A DNA stretch of 64,000 nucleotides, taken from contig NZ_NSEA01000009.1 of the NCBI RefSeq assembly GCF_002734285.1, positions 138,265 through 202,264 on the forward strand. Reading direction: 5' to 3'. The notes beneath the pieces were generated by a model. That model was not told the origin of the DNA, did no database searches, and saw only the letters and a list, made by a program, of their open reading frames with translations. Below are positions 52,246 to 61,709 of the stretch, piece by piece (within the stretch, counting starts at the first letter, position 1; every line of letters begins with the position of its first letter). The position numbers were made by a program, and so were the translations under genes. This DNA comes from Fredinandcohnia onubensis (lineage in GTDB: Bacteria; Bacillota; Bacilli; Bacillales; Bacillaceae_L).

Positions 52246-54379
52246 ACTCAATCGACTGTAGTAATGCATTTCCGTTTTTCGAAACTTTTACTTTAGCGTG
52301 CTTTGCATTACGCTGTAACTCTAATCCTGTACCTTCTTTAACAAAATAACTTTCTATACCGATGATAATGCCATTATAGCCGTTGTATTTACCGGCAATA
52401 AGGACCTCATCTTGATCGAGTTGATAGTCACGGGGATCAATAGAAGTTAGTATTTTCTCCCGTTGATAGATACCGTGTTGGTCTTGTTTCGCAAGAATAA
52501 ACACTTTATTTCCTGATTGTACATTTTTTAATTCATTGACTTCTGCAATTTCATAACGCAAAATCACATAGTCACCCTGAAGCATCGAACGTGGGTCAAC
52601 AGGTGCTAACTCCAGTGTAATTTCTTTCCCGTTTTTTAATAATGACTCACTAGTCCCAATTTGGTAACCTACAATCGTCAACTGTAAAAGAAGAATGAGT
52701 CCAATAAGACTCCACTGCTTTTTCGTAAAAACCTTTTCTTTCTTTAATTCATTTTTTCCAGCTCTTCGTTCAAAGAATTGAGTGATTACGAAGAAAATTA
52801 GGCCGATCAGAAGTAGTGATAGTGATTTGTGTACAAGTGACCAAACAAGGTCATAATAAGTTGAAATAAATAGAGCAATCCAGAACAATAACGTCATTCT
52901 AAATAGAAATAAATCGTCTATTCGAGAGAAGGAAAGAACAAGTATTGTTGTTATGATAAAAAACAATAAGCTATAGATAATTTCCTGCCAAAGCAAATTA
53001 TCTAAAAAGGTAAGAGCGTAGAACAAGAGTAAGCTGTAAAATAAACTTATTCGTTTTAATGCAGCTTGCGGTCGAACAAAATAATAGATTATTGCATTGA
53101 CTAGTGCAAAACCTATGAATACAAATTCTAAATGAACCCACATTCCTAATTCATCTAAAATTAGATTTACACAACAACCAATGATAGTTGTGTAACTCAT
53201 GAATCTAATGATTCCATCTTTCATGACCACAGTTACAACAATAGATACGATTAAAAAGAAAATTGTAATGGGTGTAGATAGGAAAAATGCTTCAAGTAGA
53301 CCTGAGAAAAATCCGATAAACAGTAGCGTGTTTCGAACATAGGGCCCAAGCTTTTTCACAAATAAACCTGTAGTAATAAATAATAAACTCAAAACAACCG
53401 TGGCATAGAAGCTAGAGAATAACAGGAAGAGAACTCCCCCAAAGCTAATCGAAAACATGAAAGAACCAATGAGTGTAACAATCACGATTAATGTACCTTT
53501 AATCGCTTGACCTATTGGAGCTTCTGAATGCTTAGAAGATAAATGCCTAGCCAATAAGATTCCGCCGATAATTAGAGCGATGGAGGCAATTGAACCTACT
53601 ATTTGCAAGCCAAGATATCCTATTGAATCTCCGAATAAAAATGGTATTTCAATAATTTTTGTACAGACGTAAATACTAACCATTGTGAAAAGAATAATGG
53701 AAAGATACTTATCAATTTTCTTCGTTGCAAGATAAAAATAACAAATGGCAGCAAACAAAATATATAAGACATTCGTCCAGCCACTATAGGGTTCATACAA
53801 TTCGAAAATACTCATTCCGATTAACATAATATGGGTCATCGTATAGGACATATAGCGAAGGGCTTTATTATCCAATACCGGAGTAAAGGTAAGAATAAAG
53901 AGGATAAGATTGAGTACTGCAATTACAAGATATATGAGCCACTCTTGGAAATCTGTGTGAACAATGAAGTACGATGAGGGATTCATATAGAACCAATATG
54001 CGAGATGAAAAAGGATAAAGCTCATAATGGGAAAAGGAGTATAATTTGTGCTTATTGCAAGCAGTAAAACTGGTATTAGCCAAACAAGAAATAGGACATA
54101 ACTGTCTGCATGAGAATTATAAATTTGACCAATTAATGCAATAGATAATCCAAAGGTGACTGCACCTGCCACTAACAACCATTTCCCTAAAAATAATTGT
54201 TGTGAAAGAAGTTTTGTGGAAAGCACAGATAACAAATAAAACAAAAGCATTGCAGCAACCGAAAGTGAAAGTTTTTCATACCGTGAAAATTCTGGCCAGT
54301 TAGCAGCAAAAAAGTAAAGAATTCCAGATAAAACCAAAACAATCGAAGCAAAGTAACCAAAAGGAATCAATTTCTTCAT
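52244..54379 (-). CDS. DUF2157/DUF4401-like membrane protein with GDYXXLXY domain
   Basis: The 711-aa protein has about 18 membrane helices over residues 5-540. The first helices (PFGYFASIVLVLSGILYFFAANW) look like DUF2157. After a last helix near 565 a soluble extracytoplasmic tail contains the name-giving motif in SMLQGDYVILRYE (about 620). Fusion of these domains in one chain is known for some Bacillus proteins. Function unknown. It stands between yhaA and terC, where B. subtilis has other genes. Confidence 0.85.
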   Translation of the reverse strand: MKKLIPFGYFASIVLVLSGILYFFAANWPEFSRYEKLSLSVAAMLLFYLLSVLSTKLLSQQLFLGKWLLVAGAVTFGLSIALIGQIYNSHADSYVLFLVWLIPVLLLAISTNYTPFPIMSFILFHLAYWFYMNPSSYFIVHTDFQEWLIYLVIAVLNLILFILTFTPVLDNKALRYMSYTMTHIMLIGMSIFELYEPYSGWTNVLYILFAAICYFYLATKKIDKYLSIILFTMVSIYVCTKIIEIPFLFGDSIGYLGLQIVGSIASIALIIGGILLARHLSSKHSEAPIGQAIKGTLIVIVTLIGSFMFSISFGGVLFLLFSSFYATVVLSLLFITTGLFVKKLGPYVRNTLLFIGFFSGLLEAFFLSTPITIFFLIVSIVVTVVMKDGIIRFMSYTTIIGCCVNLILDELGMWVHLEFVFIGFALVNAIIYYFVRPQAALKRISLFYSLLLFYALTFLDNLLWQEIIYSLLFFIITTILVLSFSRIDDLFLFRMTLLFWIALFISTYYDLVWSLVHKSLSLLLIGLIFFVITQFFERRAGKNELKKEKVFTKKQWSLIGLILLLQLTIVGYQIGTSESLLKNGKEITLELAPVDPRSMLQGDYVILRYEIAEVNELKNVQSGNKVFILAKQDQHGIYQREKILTSIDPRDYQLDQDEVLIAGKYNGYNGIIIGIESYFVKEGTGLELQRNAKHAKVKVSKNGNALLQSIE

Positions 54380-54433
54380 TTCATACTCCCCATTTCCTCA
54401 TGGAAAAATAAATATCCTACTAATACTATATGT

Positions 54434-54531
54434 GGTTAAGATGAATCGTTGTAATGATTATAATATATTTTTCCAATCGTGATACCATTATTTAAAGAAC
54501 AATTTCATGAAAGATTAGGGAAACCTAATCC
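54434..54531 (+). promoter_or_regulatory. Putative terC promoter and leader hairpin
   Basis: TTAAGA and TATAAT (about 54459) lie 17 nt apart. GATTAGG GAAA CCTAATC forms a perfect 7-bp tetraloop hairpin (54514-54531) just before the ribosome site. No match to the manganese riboswitch often found before terC-type genes was seen. Confidence 0.45.
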
Positions 54532-54546
54532 CGAGGTGAATTACTT

Positions 54547-55239
54547 ATGGAATTCTTTTCAGCAGAGTTTTTTTCAGCTCTACTTTCGATTATAGTAATT
54601 GATCTCGTCTTAGCAGGCGATAATGCGATTGTTATCGGTTTAGCCGCAAGAAATTTACCAAAGGAACAGCAAAAAAAAGCAATCATATGGGGAACTGTTG
54701 GGGCAATCATCATTCGTGCTGCAGCTACATTAGTTGTTGTTTGGCTCCTTGAGTTACCAGGATTACATCTAGTAGGTGGAATTCTACTCATTTGGATTGC
54801 GTATAAGCTTCTAGTTGATGATCAAGATGAACATAATATAGAGGCAAAGGGATCTTTTGCAGCCGCAGTTAGAACGATTATAGTAGCGGATGCTTTAATG
54901 GGACTCGATAATGTTCTAGGAGTAGCGGGAGCAGCTCATGGTAGCTTTGTTCTGGTCATAACAGGGCTCATCATATCGGTCCCAATCATGGTTTGGGGAA
55001 GTACGCTGTTCATTAAATTAATTGACCGTTTCCCAATTATTGTTACAATCGGTGCAGCCATCCTTTCCTATACAGCAGCAAAAATGATTGTAGGAGAACC
55101 ATTTCTACAAGAGTTCTTTGAAAATCCTTGGTTCAGGTATGCGTTTGAAGCGCTAATCGTAATTGCGGTTGTATTTATTGGAACAAAGGCGAAGAAAACA
55201 AAAGCGCAATCAATTAAGGAAAAACAAAAAGCTTCTTAA
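54547..55239 (+). CDS. TerC family membrane protein (YjbE-like)
   Basis: The 230-aa protein has seven helices and the TerC signatures IIVIDLVLAGDNAIVIGLA (about 15) and VADALMGLDNVLGVAGAA (about 115), both with acidic residues in the membrane. Family members export manganese. ATG at 54547 with CGAGGTGA upstream. Ends at a bidirectional terminator. Confidence 0.9.
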   Translation: MEFFSAEFFSALLSIIVIDLVLAGDNAIVIGLAARNLPKEQQKKAIIWGTVGAIIIRAAATLVVVWLLELPGLHLVGGILLIWIAYKLLVDDQDEHNIEAKGSFAAAVRTIIVADALMGLDNVLGVAGAAHGSFVLVITGLIISVPIMVWGSTLFIKLIDRFPIIVTIGAAILSYTAAKMIVGEPFLQEFFENPWFRYAFEALIVIAVVFIGTKAKKTKAQSIKEKQKAS

Positions 55240-55241
55240 AG

Positions 55242-55265
55242 AAAGGCAGCCATTTGGCTGCCTTT
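55242..55265. terminator. Bidirectional terminator
   Basis: AAAGGCAGCC and GGCTGCCTTT form a 10-bp stem with loop ATTT between convergent terC and kinase genes. Confidence 0.9.
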
Positions 55266-55266
55266 A

Positions 55267-56040
55267 CTATTTTATGTCTTTAAGAATAAGGCGAATTTTA
55301 CTTAACACCTCATTTGTATGAAGGAATGGGCTTTCTATTTGAAGTAACTTTCGTATAAACTGTTTTTGCAAGGCTGAAAGTTCTAGTTCCTCTTCCCAGC
55401 TTTTTCTCTTTTCAGAAGTTGGAGTATAAGCGGAATATAGTATAAAAAGTAGGGTATGACCAATTGCATAAAAATCACTTTTTGGCTGGGGTTCTCTCAT
55501 CAATGAATTGCTTCGCTTTTTAACGGTTGAGTTAATAAATGCAGATAAGCCAAAATCAATAATGGATACTTGTTCTTCATTATCCACCATAATGTTCGGT
55601 GGGCGTAAATCAAGGTGGACAATGCGTTCAGAGTGTATATTGTCTAGGATTTCCAAAATTTTCTCTAAAATTTGAAAGGCCTCAATTTTAGTAAATGCTT
55701 TTCCATGCTCAAAAATTAATTTATCTAATGTAATCCCATTCATTCTTTTCATAACAAGGAAATAGCGACCACGGTTATAGAAAAAGTCTACGAAGCTAGG
55801 AATAGAGTGATGATCCAGATGTTGTAGGATCTCCTTTTCTTTGTTAAAAGAGGCGACCCCTGCTTTATTTTGTTTACGTGCTCGAAGTTGTTTTATAATT
55901 ACAGGTTCATCTGAATTGGTCGATGTAGCTGAATAGACAATCCCATAACCACCGATTCCAATAACATCCTCAATTAAATAATCCGAGATAATTTTTCCAG
56001 GTTTTAAAGCTCTTTCACGAATTTTCCATAGCCCATTCAT
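55267..56040 (-). CDS. Small Ser/Thr protein kinase
   Basis: The 257-aa kinase has the glycine loop GIGGYGIVYSA (about 28), catalytic Lys in VIIKQLRAR, HLDLRPPNIMV (catalytic Asp and Asn, with Leu instead of Arg before Asp, hence non-RD) and IIDFGLSAF. It has no membrane or sensor domain. The size is like YabT/YrzF-type kinases of Bacillus. Its ATG overlaps the stop of the basic peptide gene upstream (TAATG), so translation is coupled. Confidence 0.88.
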   Translation of the reverse strand: MNGLWKIRERALKPGKIISDYLIEDVIGIGGYGIVYSATSTNSDEPVIIKQLRARKQNKAGVASFNKEKEILQHLDHHSIPSFVDFFYNRGRYFLVMKRMNGITLDKLIFEHGKAFTKIEAFQILEKILEILDNIHSERIVHLDLRPPNIMVDNEEQVSIIDFGLSAFINSTVKKRSNSLMREPQPKSDFYAIGHTLLFILYSAYTPTSEKRKSWEEELELSALQKQFIRKLLQIESPFLHTNEVLSKIRLILKDIK

Positions 56041-56198
56041 TAACTGGAGAAGAATTTCTTTTTATAGTTTTTCTTATAATATTGATGTCCTAAGTGAGAA
56101 TGTTTCTTGTGTTTGTATTTATAGTCACTACTTGAATAGTGATATTTTTTTGGTTTGGACGCCTCTTTTAGAATGGTCTTTATTATCTTCTTTAACAT
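56040..56198 (-). CDS. Small Lys/His/Tyr-rich basic protein coupled to the kinase
   Basis: The 52-aa protein starts MLKKIIKTILKEASK and continues with a tract rich in Lys, Tyr and His, including a Ser-Ser-Ser-Asp-Tyr run. AAAGGAGG lies 7 nt before the ATG. Its TAA shares a base with the kinase ATG. It may bind nucleic acid or be a kinase substrate; the adjacent pair resembles yrzK-yrzF as I recall it. Too short for usual ORF cutoffs. Confidence 0.65.
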   Translation of the reverse strand: MLKKIIKTILKEASKPKKYHYSSSDYKYKHKKHSHLGHQYYKKNYKKKFFSS

Positions 56199-56375
56199 AT
56201 AACTCCTCCTTTGTTTCTTGATGGGATTAATATATCATACCTTTATTACGATTTAATGAATGAAAGGTTACAAATAATCAGTGTGGTAATTATTGCTAAT
56301 TTCTAAGTATATTTCTTGTTTTAACTAAGGATACTATATACGAGTTTTGTACATAAGAAGAAAGGGAGTATCATA

Positions 56376-56717
56376 ATGAAAAGAATAATTTTTACTGGTT
56401 TAGCTTTATTTCTAAGTTTTTTGTTAGTGGGTGAAATCCAAGCATCTGCGGAAATGGGAAATGTTGACCAAAAGCCAAAGGTGGATCTAACCGATCAGCA
56501 AAAGCAAGAGCTTGATAAGCTGTATCTTGATCTTCTTGAAACAAAAAAGGAGATTATAAATAAATATGTTGAATATGGTGTCCTTACAAAAGAAAAAGCA
56601 GATAAAAAACTGAACTGGTTAGACGAACATTACCAGAAGATCAAAGAACACGGATATATCCCAATGCATCATCATAAAAAGCACGAAGATGATGACGATA
56701 AGAATGATAATGACTAA
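56376..56717 (+). CDS. Secreted DUF2680 (YckD-like) protein
   Basis: The 113-aa protein has a signal peptide (residues 1-25, ending IQASAEM), a helical DUF2680 core (TDQQKQELDKLYLDLLETKK, EYGVLTKEKADKKLNWLDE) and a C-terminal His/Asp cluster (MHHHKKHEDDDDKNDND). The tail could bind metal. AGAAGGGAG precedes the ATG, and a terminator follows. Function unknown. Confidence 0.85.
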   Translation: MKRIIFTGLALFLSFLLVGEIQASAEMGNVDQKPKVDLTDQQKQELDKLYLDLLETKKEIINKYVEYGVLTKEKADKKLNWLDEHYQKIKEHGYIPMHHHKKHEDDDDKNDND

Positions 56718-56729
56718 ATCGATAATAAT

Positions 56730-56769
56730 TAGCTAGGTAAAACATGTCCTGTTTTGTCTAGCTTTTTTT
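56730..56769 (+). terminator. Terminator of the DUF2680 gene
   Basis: AGCTAG and CTAGCT with inner AAAACA/TGTTTT form an interrupted stem followed by seven T. Confidence 0.85.
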
Positions 56770-56903
56770 ATTGAATGCGAAATAATCATTATCTCATTTA
56801 GTATCACATCCTCATATTAAGGCATCCTTTTTTATTTATTCCAATAGGAATAGTATAATAAAAAGAAAATAACTTAAGGGTGTTTGAAAAAGGAGAGGTG
56901 AAA

Positions 56904-58064
56904 ATGCCCATTTCATTTATTAAAACAGAGAAACAAGAACGCTTATATAAGCTGGCATGTGAATTAGCAGATAAATTTAACGAAAGAGCAGCAGAGTATG
57001 ATGAAACAGGTGAGTTCCCTCTATTAAATATAGAGGAACTTAGAAATACAGGATATACTAGCCTTTCTGTTCCAAAGGAATATGGTGGGAAAGAAGGGCT
57101 TTCCTTATATGACTTCGTATTACTTCAAGAACGACTTGCTGTAGGAGATGGCTCAACCGCTTTATCAATCGGATGGCATTTAGGCGCAACTATGGATTTG
57201 TTTGATAAAAAGCGTTGGACGGAAGAAAAGCGAACATTTTACGCAAAAGAAGTTTTACAAGGTGCTCTTTATAATCGAGCGGCAACTGAACCTCAAACAG
57301 GAAGCCCAACGAGGGGAGGTAAACCTCAAACAACAGCTAGAAAAGAAGGCGATAAGTGGGTCTTGTCTGGCAGAAAATCTTTTACAACAATGTCACCAGC
57401 CCTCGATTATTTTGGGGTAATTGCCTCAATAGAAGGAACGGACCAAGTTGGGGAGTTTTTAGTTGAAAGATCTAAGTCTGGAGTTGAAATCGAAGAAACC
57501 TGGAACACAATTTCCATGAGAGGTACAGGAAGTCACGATCTTGTCCTCACAAATGTTGAGCTGAATGAAGATGATTTAGTTGAAATGGTAACCCCTGAGC
57601 AAAAAGCAACTCCAAATGGTTGGCTGCTTCATATTCCGGCTTGCTACTTGGGAATTGCAATTGCAGCAAGAAATTATGCTGTGAAATTTGCGAATGAATA
57701 CTCGCCTAACAGCCTAAATGGACCGATTAAAACGATTCCAAATGTCAGGCGGAATGTGGGAGAAATGGAGGCAGAGCTTTTAAAGGCACGCCATATTCTT
57801 TATGCAATTGCTGACAAATGGGACAGGACTGCTGATCGAAGTCAGCTTGGTTCAGAACTCGGGCTTGCGAAATATATTGCTACAAATAGCGCTATTTCCG
57901 TTGTAGATAAAGCAATGCGAATAGTTGGAGCTAAGAGCCTTCAAAAGTCCAATCCGTTACAACGCTATTATCGAGATGTAAGAGCGGGACTTCATAATCC
58001 CCCAATGGATGACATGACAATTGCAAAATTAGCGGATGAAGCATTTAAAGAAATGGAAAAATAA
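56904..58064 (+). CDS. Acyl-CoA dehydrogenase-like flavoprotein (YdbM/DszC type)
   Basis: The 386-aa protein has the acyl-CoA dehydrogenase fold (AATEPQTGSPTRGG, KSFTTMSPALDYF, RGTGSHDLVL). It lacks the YxGT catalytic Glu motif; the end reads YYRDVRAGLHNPPMDDMT, typical of the YdbM/SfnB/DszC monooxygenase-like branch linked to sulfur compound use. It may therefore be a flavin monooxygenase rather than a dehydrogenase. ATG 56904 follows AAAGGAGAGG. Confidence 0.82.
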   Translation: MPISFIKTEKQERLYKLACELADKFNERAAEYDETGEFPLLNIEELRNTGYTSLSVPKEYGGKEGLSLYDFVLLQERLAVGDGSTALSIGWHLGATMDLFDKKRWTEEKRTFYAKEVLQGALYNRAATEPQTGSPTRGGKPQTTARKEGDKWVLSGRKSFTTMSPALDYFGVIASIEGTDQVGEFLVERSKSGVEIEETWNTISMRGTGSHDLVLTNVELNEDDLVEMVTPEQKATPNGWLLHIPACYLGIAIAARNYAVKFANEYSPNSLNGPIKTIPNVRRNVGEMEAELLKARHILYAIADKWDRTADRSQLGSELGLAKYIATNSAISVVDKAMRIVGAKSLQKSNPLQRYYRDVRAGLHNPPMDDMTIAKLADEAFKEMEK

Positions 58065-58084
58065 CTTTATCTAACTAAATTGAG

Positions 58085-58114
58085 AAAGTAGTCGCTGTTC
58101 GCGGCTACTTTTAT
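58085..58114 (+). terminator. Terminator
   Basis: AAAGTAGTCGC and GCGGCTACTTT form a stem with one G-U pair followed by TATTAATTT. Confidence 0.88.
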
Positions 58115-58312
58115 TAATTTAAGAATTAAAATATGTTGACTAGAATAATATTTTTTTCTATAAATAGGTAATCAATTTCTTACTATCCAATCTCGTAAAT
58201 GCCCATAGAGCCTTATATAATAAGAGTAACTAAGATAGTGATTATTTACGGAACCCTTTAAATCAAATAGATTGAGAGAGTAATAAACATTCCTGTTAGG
58301 AGGTAAATAGTT

Positions 58313-59821
58313 TTGAAAAATAGTAAAAAGAAACTTTTAGGTTTGTCTTTAGCATTAATGCTAGGAGCAGGTGGACTGGCTGCATGTTCAAGCTCTGGTG
58401 CTTCTAACAACACAAATAAAGATGGAAAAACTAGTTTCACGATTATGGCAAACCTTTACACCCCAGAAGTTCCATCTGATAGGATCGAAAAGCTCCTAGA
58501 GGAAAAGACAGATGTTGATTTGACTATCCAATGGACTCCAGATACGAGTTATGAAGAAAAGTTAAATACAGCATTTGCCACTGAAACACTGCCAGAGGCT
58601 GTTTTCCTAAAGAATCAAACAACATTCATTCAATTTAAGGAAGCAATCCGTGATGGACAGTTTTGGGAAATTGGTCCATATTTAGACGAGTTTCCAAATC
58701 TAAGTAAGTTAAATGAACAAATCTTAGAAAACACTGCTGTTGATGGAAAAATCTATTCGTTATACCAAGGTAGATCATTATCTCGCCAAGGTTTGATTTA
58801 TAGAAAAGATTGGGCAGAAAAATTAGGCTTAGGAACCCCAGAAACAATAGATGATATTTATGAAATGGCAAGAGCATTTACGGAAGATGATCCAGACGGA
58901 AACGGTAAAGATGACACATTTGGAATAACTGATCGTGCTGACTTATCATATGGTGCGTTTAAAACTGTAGCATCTTGGTTTGGAACTCCAAACAACTGGG
59001 GTGAAAAGGAAGGACAACTTCTTCCAGAGTTTATGTTTGATGAGTATAAACAAACGATGGATTTCATGAAAAAGCTACGTGATAACGGCTATATTAACCA
59101 AGACTTCCCGGTAACAAGTAAAGAAGATCAGCAAGCATTCTTTAAAAACGGAACTGCTGGTATGTACATTGGATCAATGTCAGACGTAATTAGTATTGAT
59201 AAAGATGCGAAACAACTTAATCCAGATGTTGAATTTGATGTTCATAATAAAATTGTAGGTTCTAATGGTGAATACGGTATCTGGGCAATCCCAGGTTACG
59301 GAAACGTTGTATTATTCCCGAAATCAGCAGTTGAAAGTGAAGAAGAATTAAAAGATATCCTTGGTTTCTTCGATAAATTAGTTACACCTGAAATCTCAAA
59401 CATGATATTCTGGGGAATTGAGGGAGAACACTATACTGTTCAGGATGGTGGAGCACTTAACTCAGAGGATACTGAATTAACAACTAGAGAAGTAAAACCA
59501 TATCAGTCACTTGAAATTGGTGAACCAAAGACAAATGGAAGATATGAAGGAGTCCATACTCTGCCTGCAAAACAAAAGGCTGAAAAACTAATTGTAGATA
59601 ATGAAAATTATTTAATTCATGACCCAACAATTCCACTTGATTCACCTACTTTTGCAGAAAGAGGAGAGCTTCTGAACCAAAAAATGATTGATGCAACATA
59701 TCAATATATTCTCGGTGATCTAGATGAGGCTGGATTTGAAAAAGCGATTGAAGATTGGAAAAAATCTGGTGGGGAAAATGTAATTAAAGAGTTTAATGAA
59801 GCTTACCAGAATGTAAAATAA
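58313..59821 (+). CDS. Sugar ABC transporter solute-binding lipoprotein (LplA-like), copy 1
   Basis: The 502-aa protein starts with TTG behind AGGAGG and has a lipoprotein signal with LAAC (Cys at 25). The segment DDPDGNGKDDTFGI is an EF-hand-like calcium loop seen in large LplA/YtcQ-type binding proteins. Closely similar to the next gene along its whole length. It is followed by its own terminator. The substrate is not predictable; oligosaccharides are likely. Confidence 0.88.
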   Translation: MKNSKKKLLGLSLALMLGAGGLAACSSSGASNNTNKDGKTSFTIMANLYTPEVPSDRIEKLLEEKTDVDLTIQWTPDTSYEEKLNTAFATETLPEAVFLKNQTTFIQFKEAIRDGQFWEIGPYLDEFPNLSKLNEQILENTAVDGKIYSLYQGRSLSRQGLIYRKDWAEKLGLGTPETIDDIYEMARAFTEDDPDGNGKDDTFGITDRADLSYGAFKTVASWFGTPNNWGEKEGQLLPEFMFDEYKQTMDFMKKLRDNGYINQDFPVTSKEDQQAFFKNGTAGMYIGSMSDVISIDKDAKQLNPDVEFDVHNKIVGSNGEYGIWAIPGYGNVVLFPKSAVESEEELKDILGFFDKLVTPEISNMIFWGIEGEHYTVQDGGALNSEDTELTTREVKPYQSLEIGEPKTNGRYEGVHTLPAKQKAEKLIVDNENYLIHDPTIPLDSPTFAERGELLNQKMIDATYQYILGDLDEAGFEKAIEDWKKSGGENVIKEFNEAYQNVK

Positions 59822-59841
59822 GTAGTTTCAAAAATAGTAAG

Positions 59842-59873
59842 GTGAAGGCTGAAATTATGCCTTCACTTTTTTT
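59842..59873 (+). terminator. Terminator between the lplA-like genes
   Basis: GTGAAGGC and GCCTTCAC form an 8-bp stem followed by seven T. The gap to the next gene (59874-60052) holds AT-rich promoter sequence with TATAAT near 59959. Confidence 0.9.
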
Positions 59874-60052
59874 ATCCACTTTGTGAAAGTTTTGAAACTT
59901 TTGTAAATATGATAATCATTTTCTAATAATCATCGATGTAGGTGTTTACAAACCTTGATATAATAAGGACATGTGAGAAATTGATTATTCACATCATACG
60001 ATCATGGAGATAAATTTAAGGTGTACCAAAAAAATATATAGGGGGAATTACT

Positions 60053-61579
60053 TTGAAGCAAAGTAAGAAGAAGTTTTTAGGCTTGTCCCTTGCATTGATG
60101 TTAGGGGTTGGCGGTTTAGCTGCTTGTTCAAATGAAAGCGCTTCAGATGCGAAAGACTCTGACAAGCCAAAAGAATCAAATGAAAAAGTTAGTTTTACAC
60201 TTATGGCTAACCTTCACACACCTGAGGTTCCATCTGACAAGGTTGAAAAGTTATTAGAGGAGAAAACAGGTGTAGATCTAACCATTCAGTGGACTCCTGA
60301 TACTAGCTATGAGGAAAAACTGAATACAGCGTTTGCAACAGAAACATTACCAGAAGCAGTATTCTTAAAAAACCAGACTACATTCGTCCAGTTTAAAGAA
60401 GCAATTCGCGATGGCCAGTTCTGGGAAATCGGTCCATACTTAGACGAGTTTCCAAACTTAAGTAAACTAAATGAACAAATTTTAGCTAACACTGCTGTTG
60501 ATGGAAAAATTTATTCAATCTATCAAGGAAGACCATTATCTCGCCAAGGTTTAATTTATAGAAGCGACTGGGCTAAGAATTTAGGTCTAGGAACTCCTGA
60601 AACAACTGAGGATATTTATGAAATGGCTAAAGCTTTTACTGAAAATGATCCAGATGGCAATGGAAAAGATGATACATTTGGATTAACTGACCGTAGTGAT
60701 TTAGTATATGGAGCATTTAAAACGATTTCATCTTGGTTTGGAACACCAAATGATTGGGGCGAAAAGGACGGAGAACTTCTTCCAGAATTTATGTTTGATG
60801 AATATGTTCAAACAATGGATTTCTTTAAAGACCTTCGTGACAATGGGTATATTAACCAAGACTTCCCTGTAACAAGTAAAGAAGATCAACAAGCATTCTT
60901 TAAAAATGGTACTGCAGGAATGTATATTGGTTCAATGGCCGACGTTGTAAGTCTTCACAAGGATGCAGTAGCCCTAAATCCTGACATTGAGTACGATGTT
61001 CATAATAATATTAAGGGTCCAAATGGAGAATTTGGAGTATGGGCAATCCCTGGTTACGGTAACGTAGTATTATTCCCTAAATCTGCTGTTGAATCAGAAG
61101 AAGAATTAAAAGGAATTCTAGGTTTCTTTGATAAATTAGCTACACCTGAAATTGCTAACCTAATTTTCTGGGGTATTGAAGGTGAACACTACGAAGTACA
61201 AGATGGTAGAGCTTTAGCATCTGAGGACCAAGATTTAACGAACCGTGAAGTAAAACCATATCAAGCAATTGAAATTGGTGAGCCTAAGACTAACGGAAGA
61301 TATGAAGGGGTATTCACATTACCAGCTAAGGAAAAAGCGGAAGAATTAATCATCGATAATGAGAAATACTTAATTCATAATCCAACAAATGCACTTGACT
61401 CTGCTACTTTTGCGGAAAAAGGAGAACTCCTTGCTCAAAAAATGACTGATGCAACTTATCAGTACATCTTAGGAGATCTTGATAAAGCAGGCTTTGAGAA
61501 AGCAATTGAAGATTGGAAAAAGTCTGGCGGGAACGATGTGATTAAAGAATTTAACGAGTCTTATAAAAAGTCTAAATAA
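60053..61579 (+). CDS. Sugar ABC transporter solute-binding lipoprotein (LplA-like), copy 2
   Basis: The 508-aa paralogue shares long identical stretches with copy 1 (for example DLTIQWTPDTSYEEKLNTAF and TSKEDQQAFFKNGTAGMYIG), the TTG start, lipobox LAAC (Cys 25) and the calcium loop NDPDGNGKDDTFGL. Differences concentrate in the linker after the Cys and in surface positions. A recent tandem duplication is likely. Own terminator downstream. Confidence 0.88.
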   Translation: MKQSKKKFLGLSLALMLGVGGLAACSNESASDAKDSDKPKESNEKVSFTLMANLHTPEVPSDKVEKLLEEKTGVDLTIQWTPDTSYEEKLNTAFATETLPEAVFLKNQTTFVQFKEAIRDGQFWEIGPYLDEFPNLSKLNEQILANTAVDGKIYSIYQGRPLSRQGLIYRSDWAKNLGLGTPETTEDIYEMAKAFTENDPDGNGKDDTFGLTDRSDLVYGAFKTISSWFGTPNDWGEKDGELLPEFMFDEYVQTMDFFKDLRDNGYINQDFPVTSKEDQQAFFKNGTAGMYIGSMADVVSLHKDAVALNPDIEYDVHNNIKGPNGEFGVWAIPGYGNVVLFPKSAVESEEELKGILGFFDKLATPEIANLIFWGIEGEHYEVQDGRALASEDQDLTNREVKPYQAIEIGEPKTNGRYEGVFTLPAKEKAEELIIDNEKYLIHNPTNALDSATFAEKGELLAQKMTDATYQYILGDLDKAGFEKAIEDWKKSGGNDVIKEFNESYKKSK

Positions 61580-61601
61580 TTCATCGAACTCTTAATGCTG
61601 A

Positions 61602-61632
61602 AATAAAAGGCTGTCCATACAGCCTTTTATTT
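61602..61632 (+). terminator. Terminator after the second lplA-like gene
   Basis: AAAAGGCTGT and ACAGCCTTTT form a 10-bp stem followed by ATTTTATT. Confidence 0.92.
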
Positions 61633-61709
61633 TATTACATCATCTAACTGAATAAATGGGTAACTCTATCTGCTATTCTATTAATCTGTATTTTAGGGAA
61701 GTGTACCAT

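Noticed and set aside
54380-54546. yybP-ykoY manganese riboswitch before terC
   Set aside because: The conserved sequence blocks of that riboswitch are absent; only a 7-bp hairpin and a promoter are visible.
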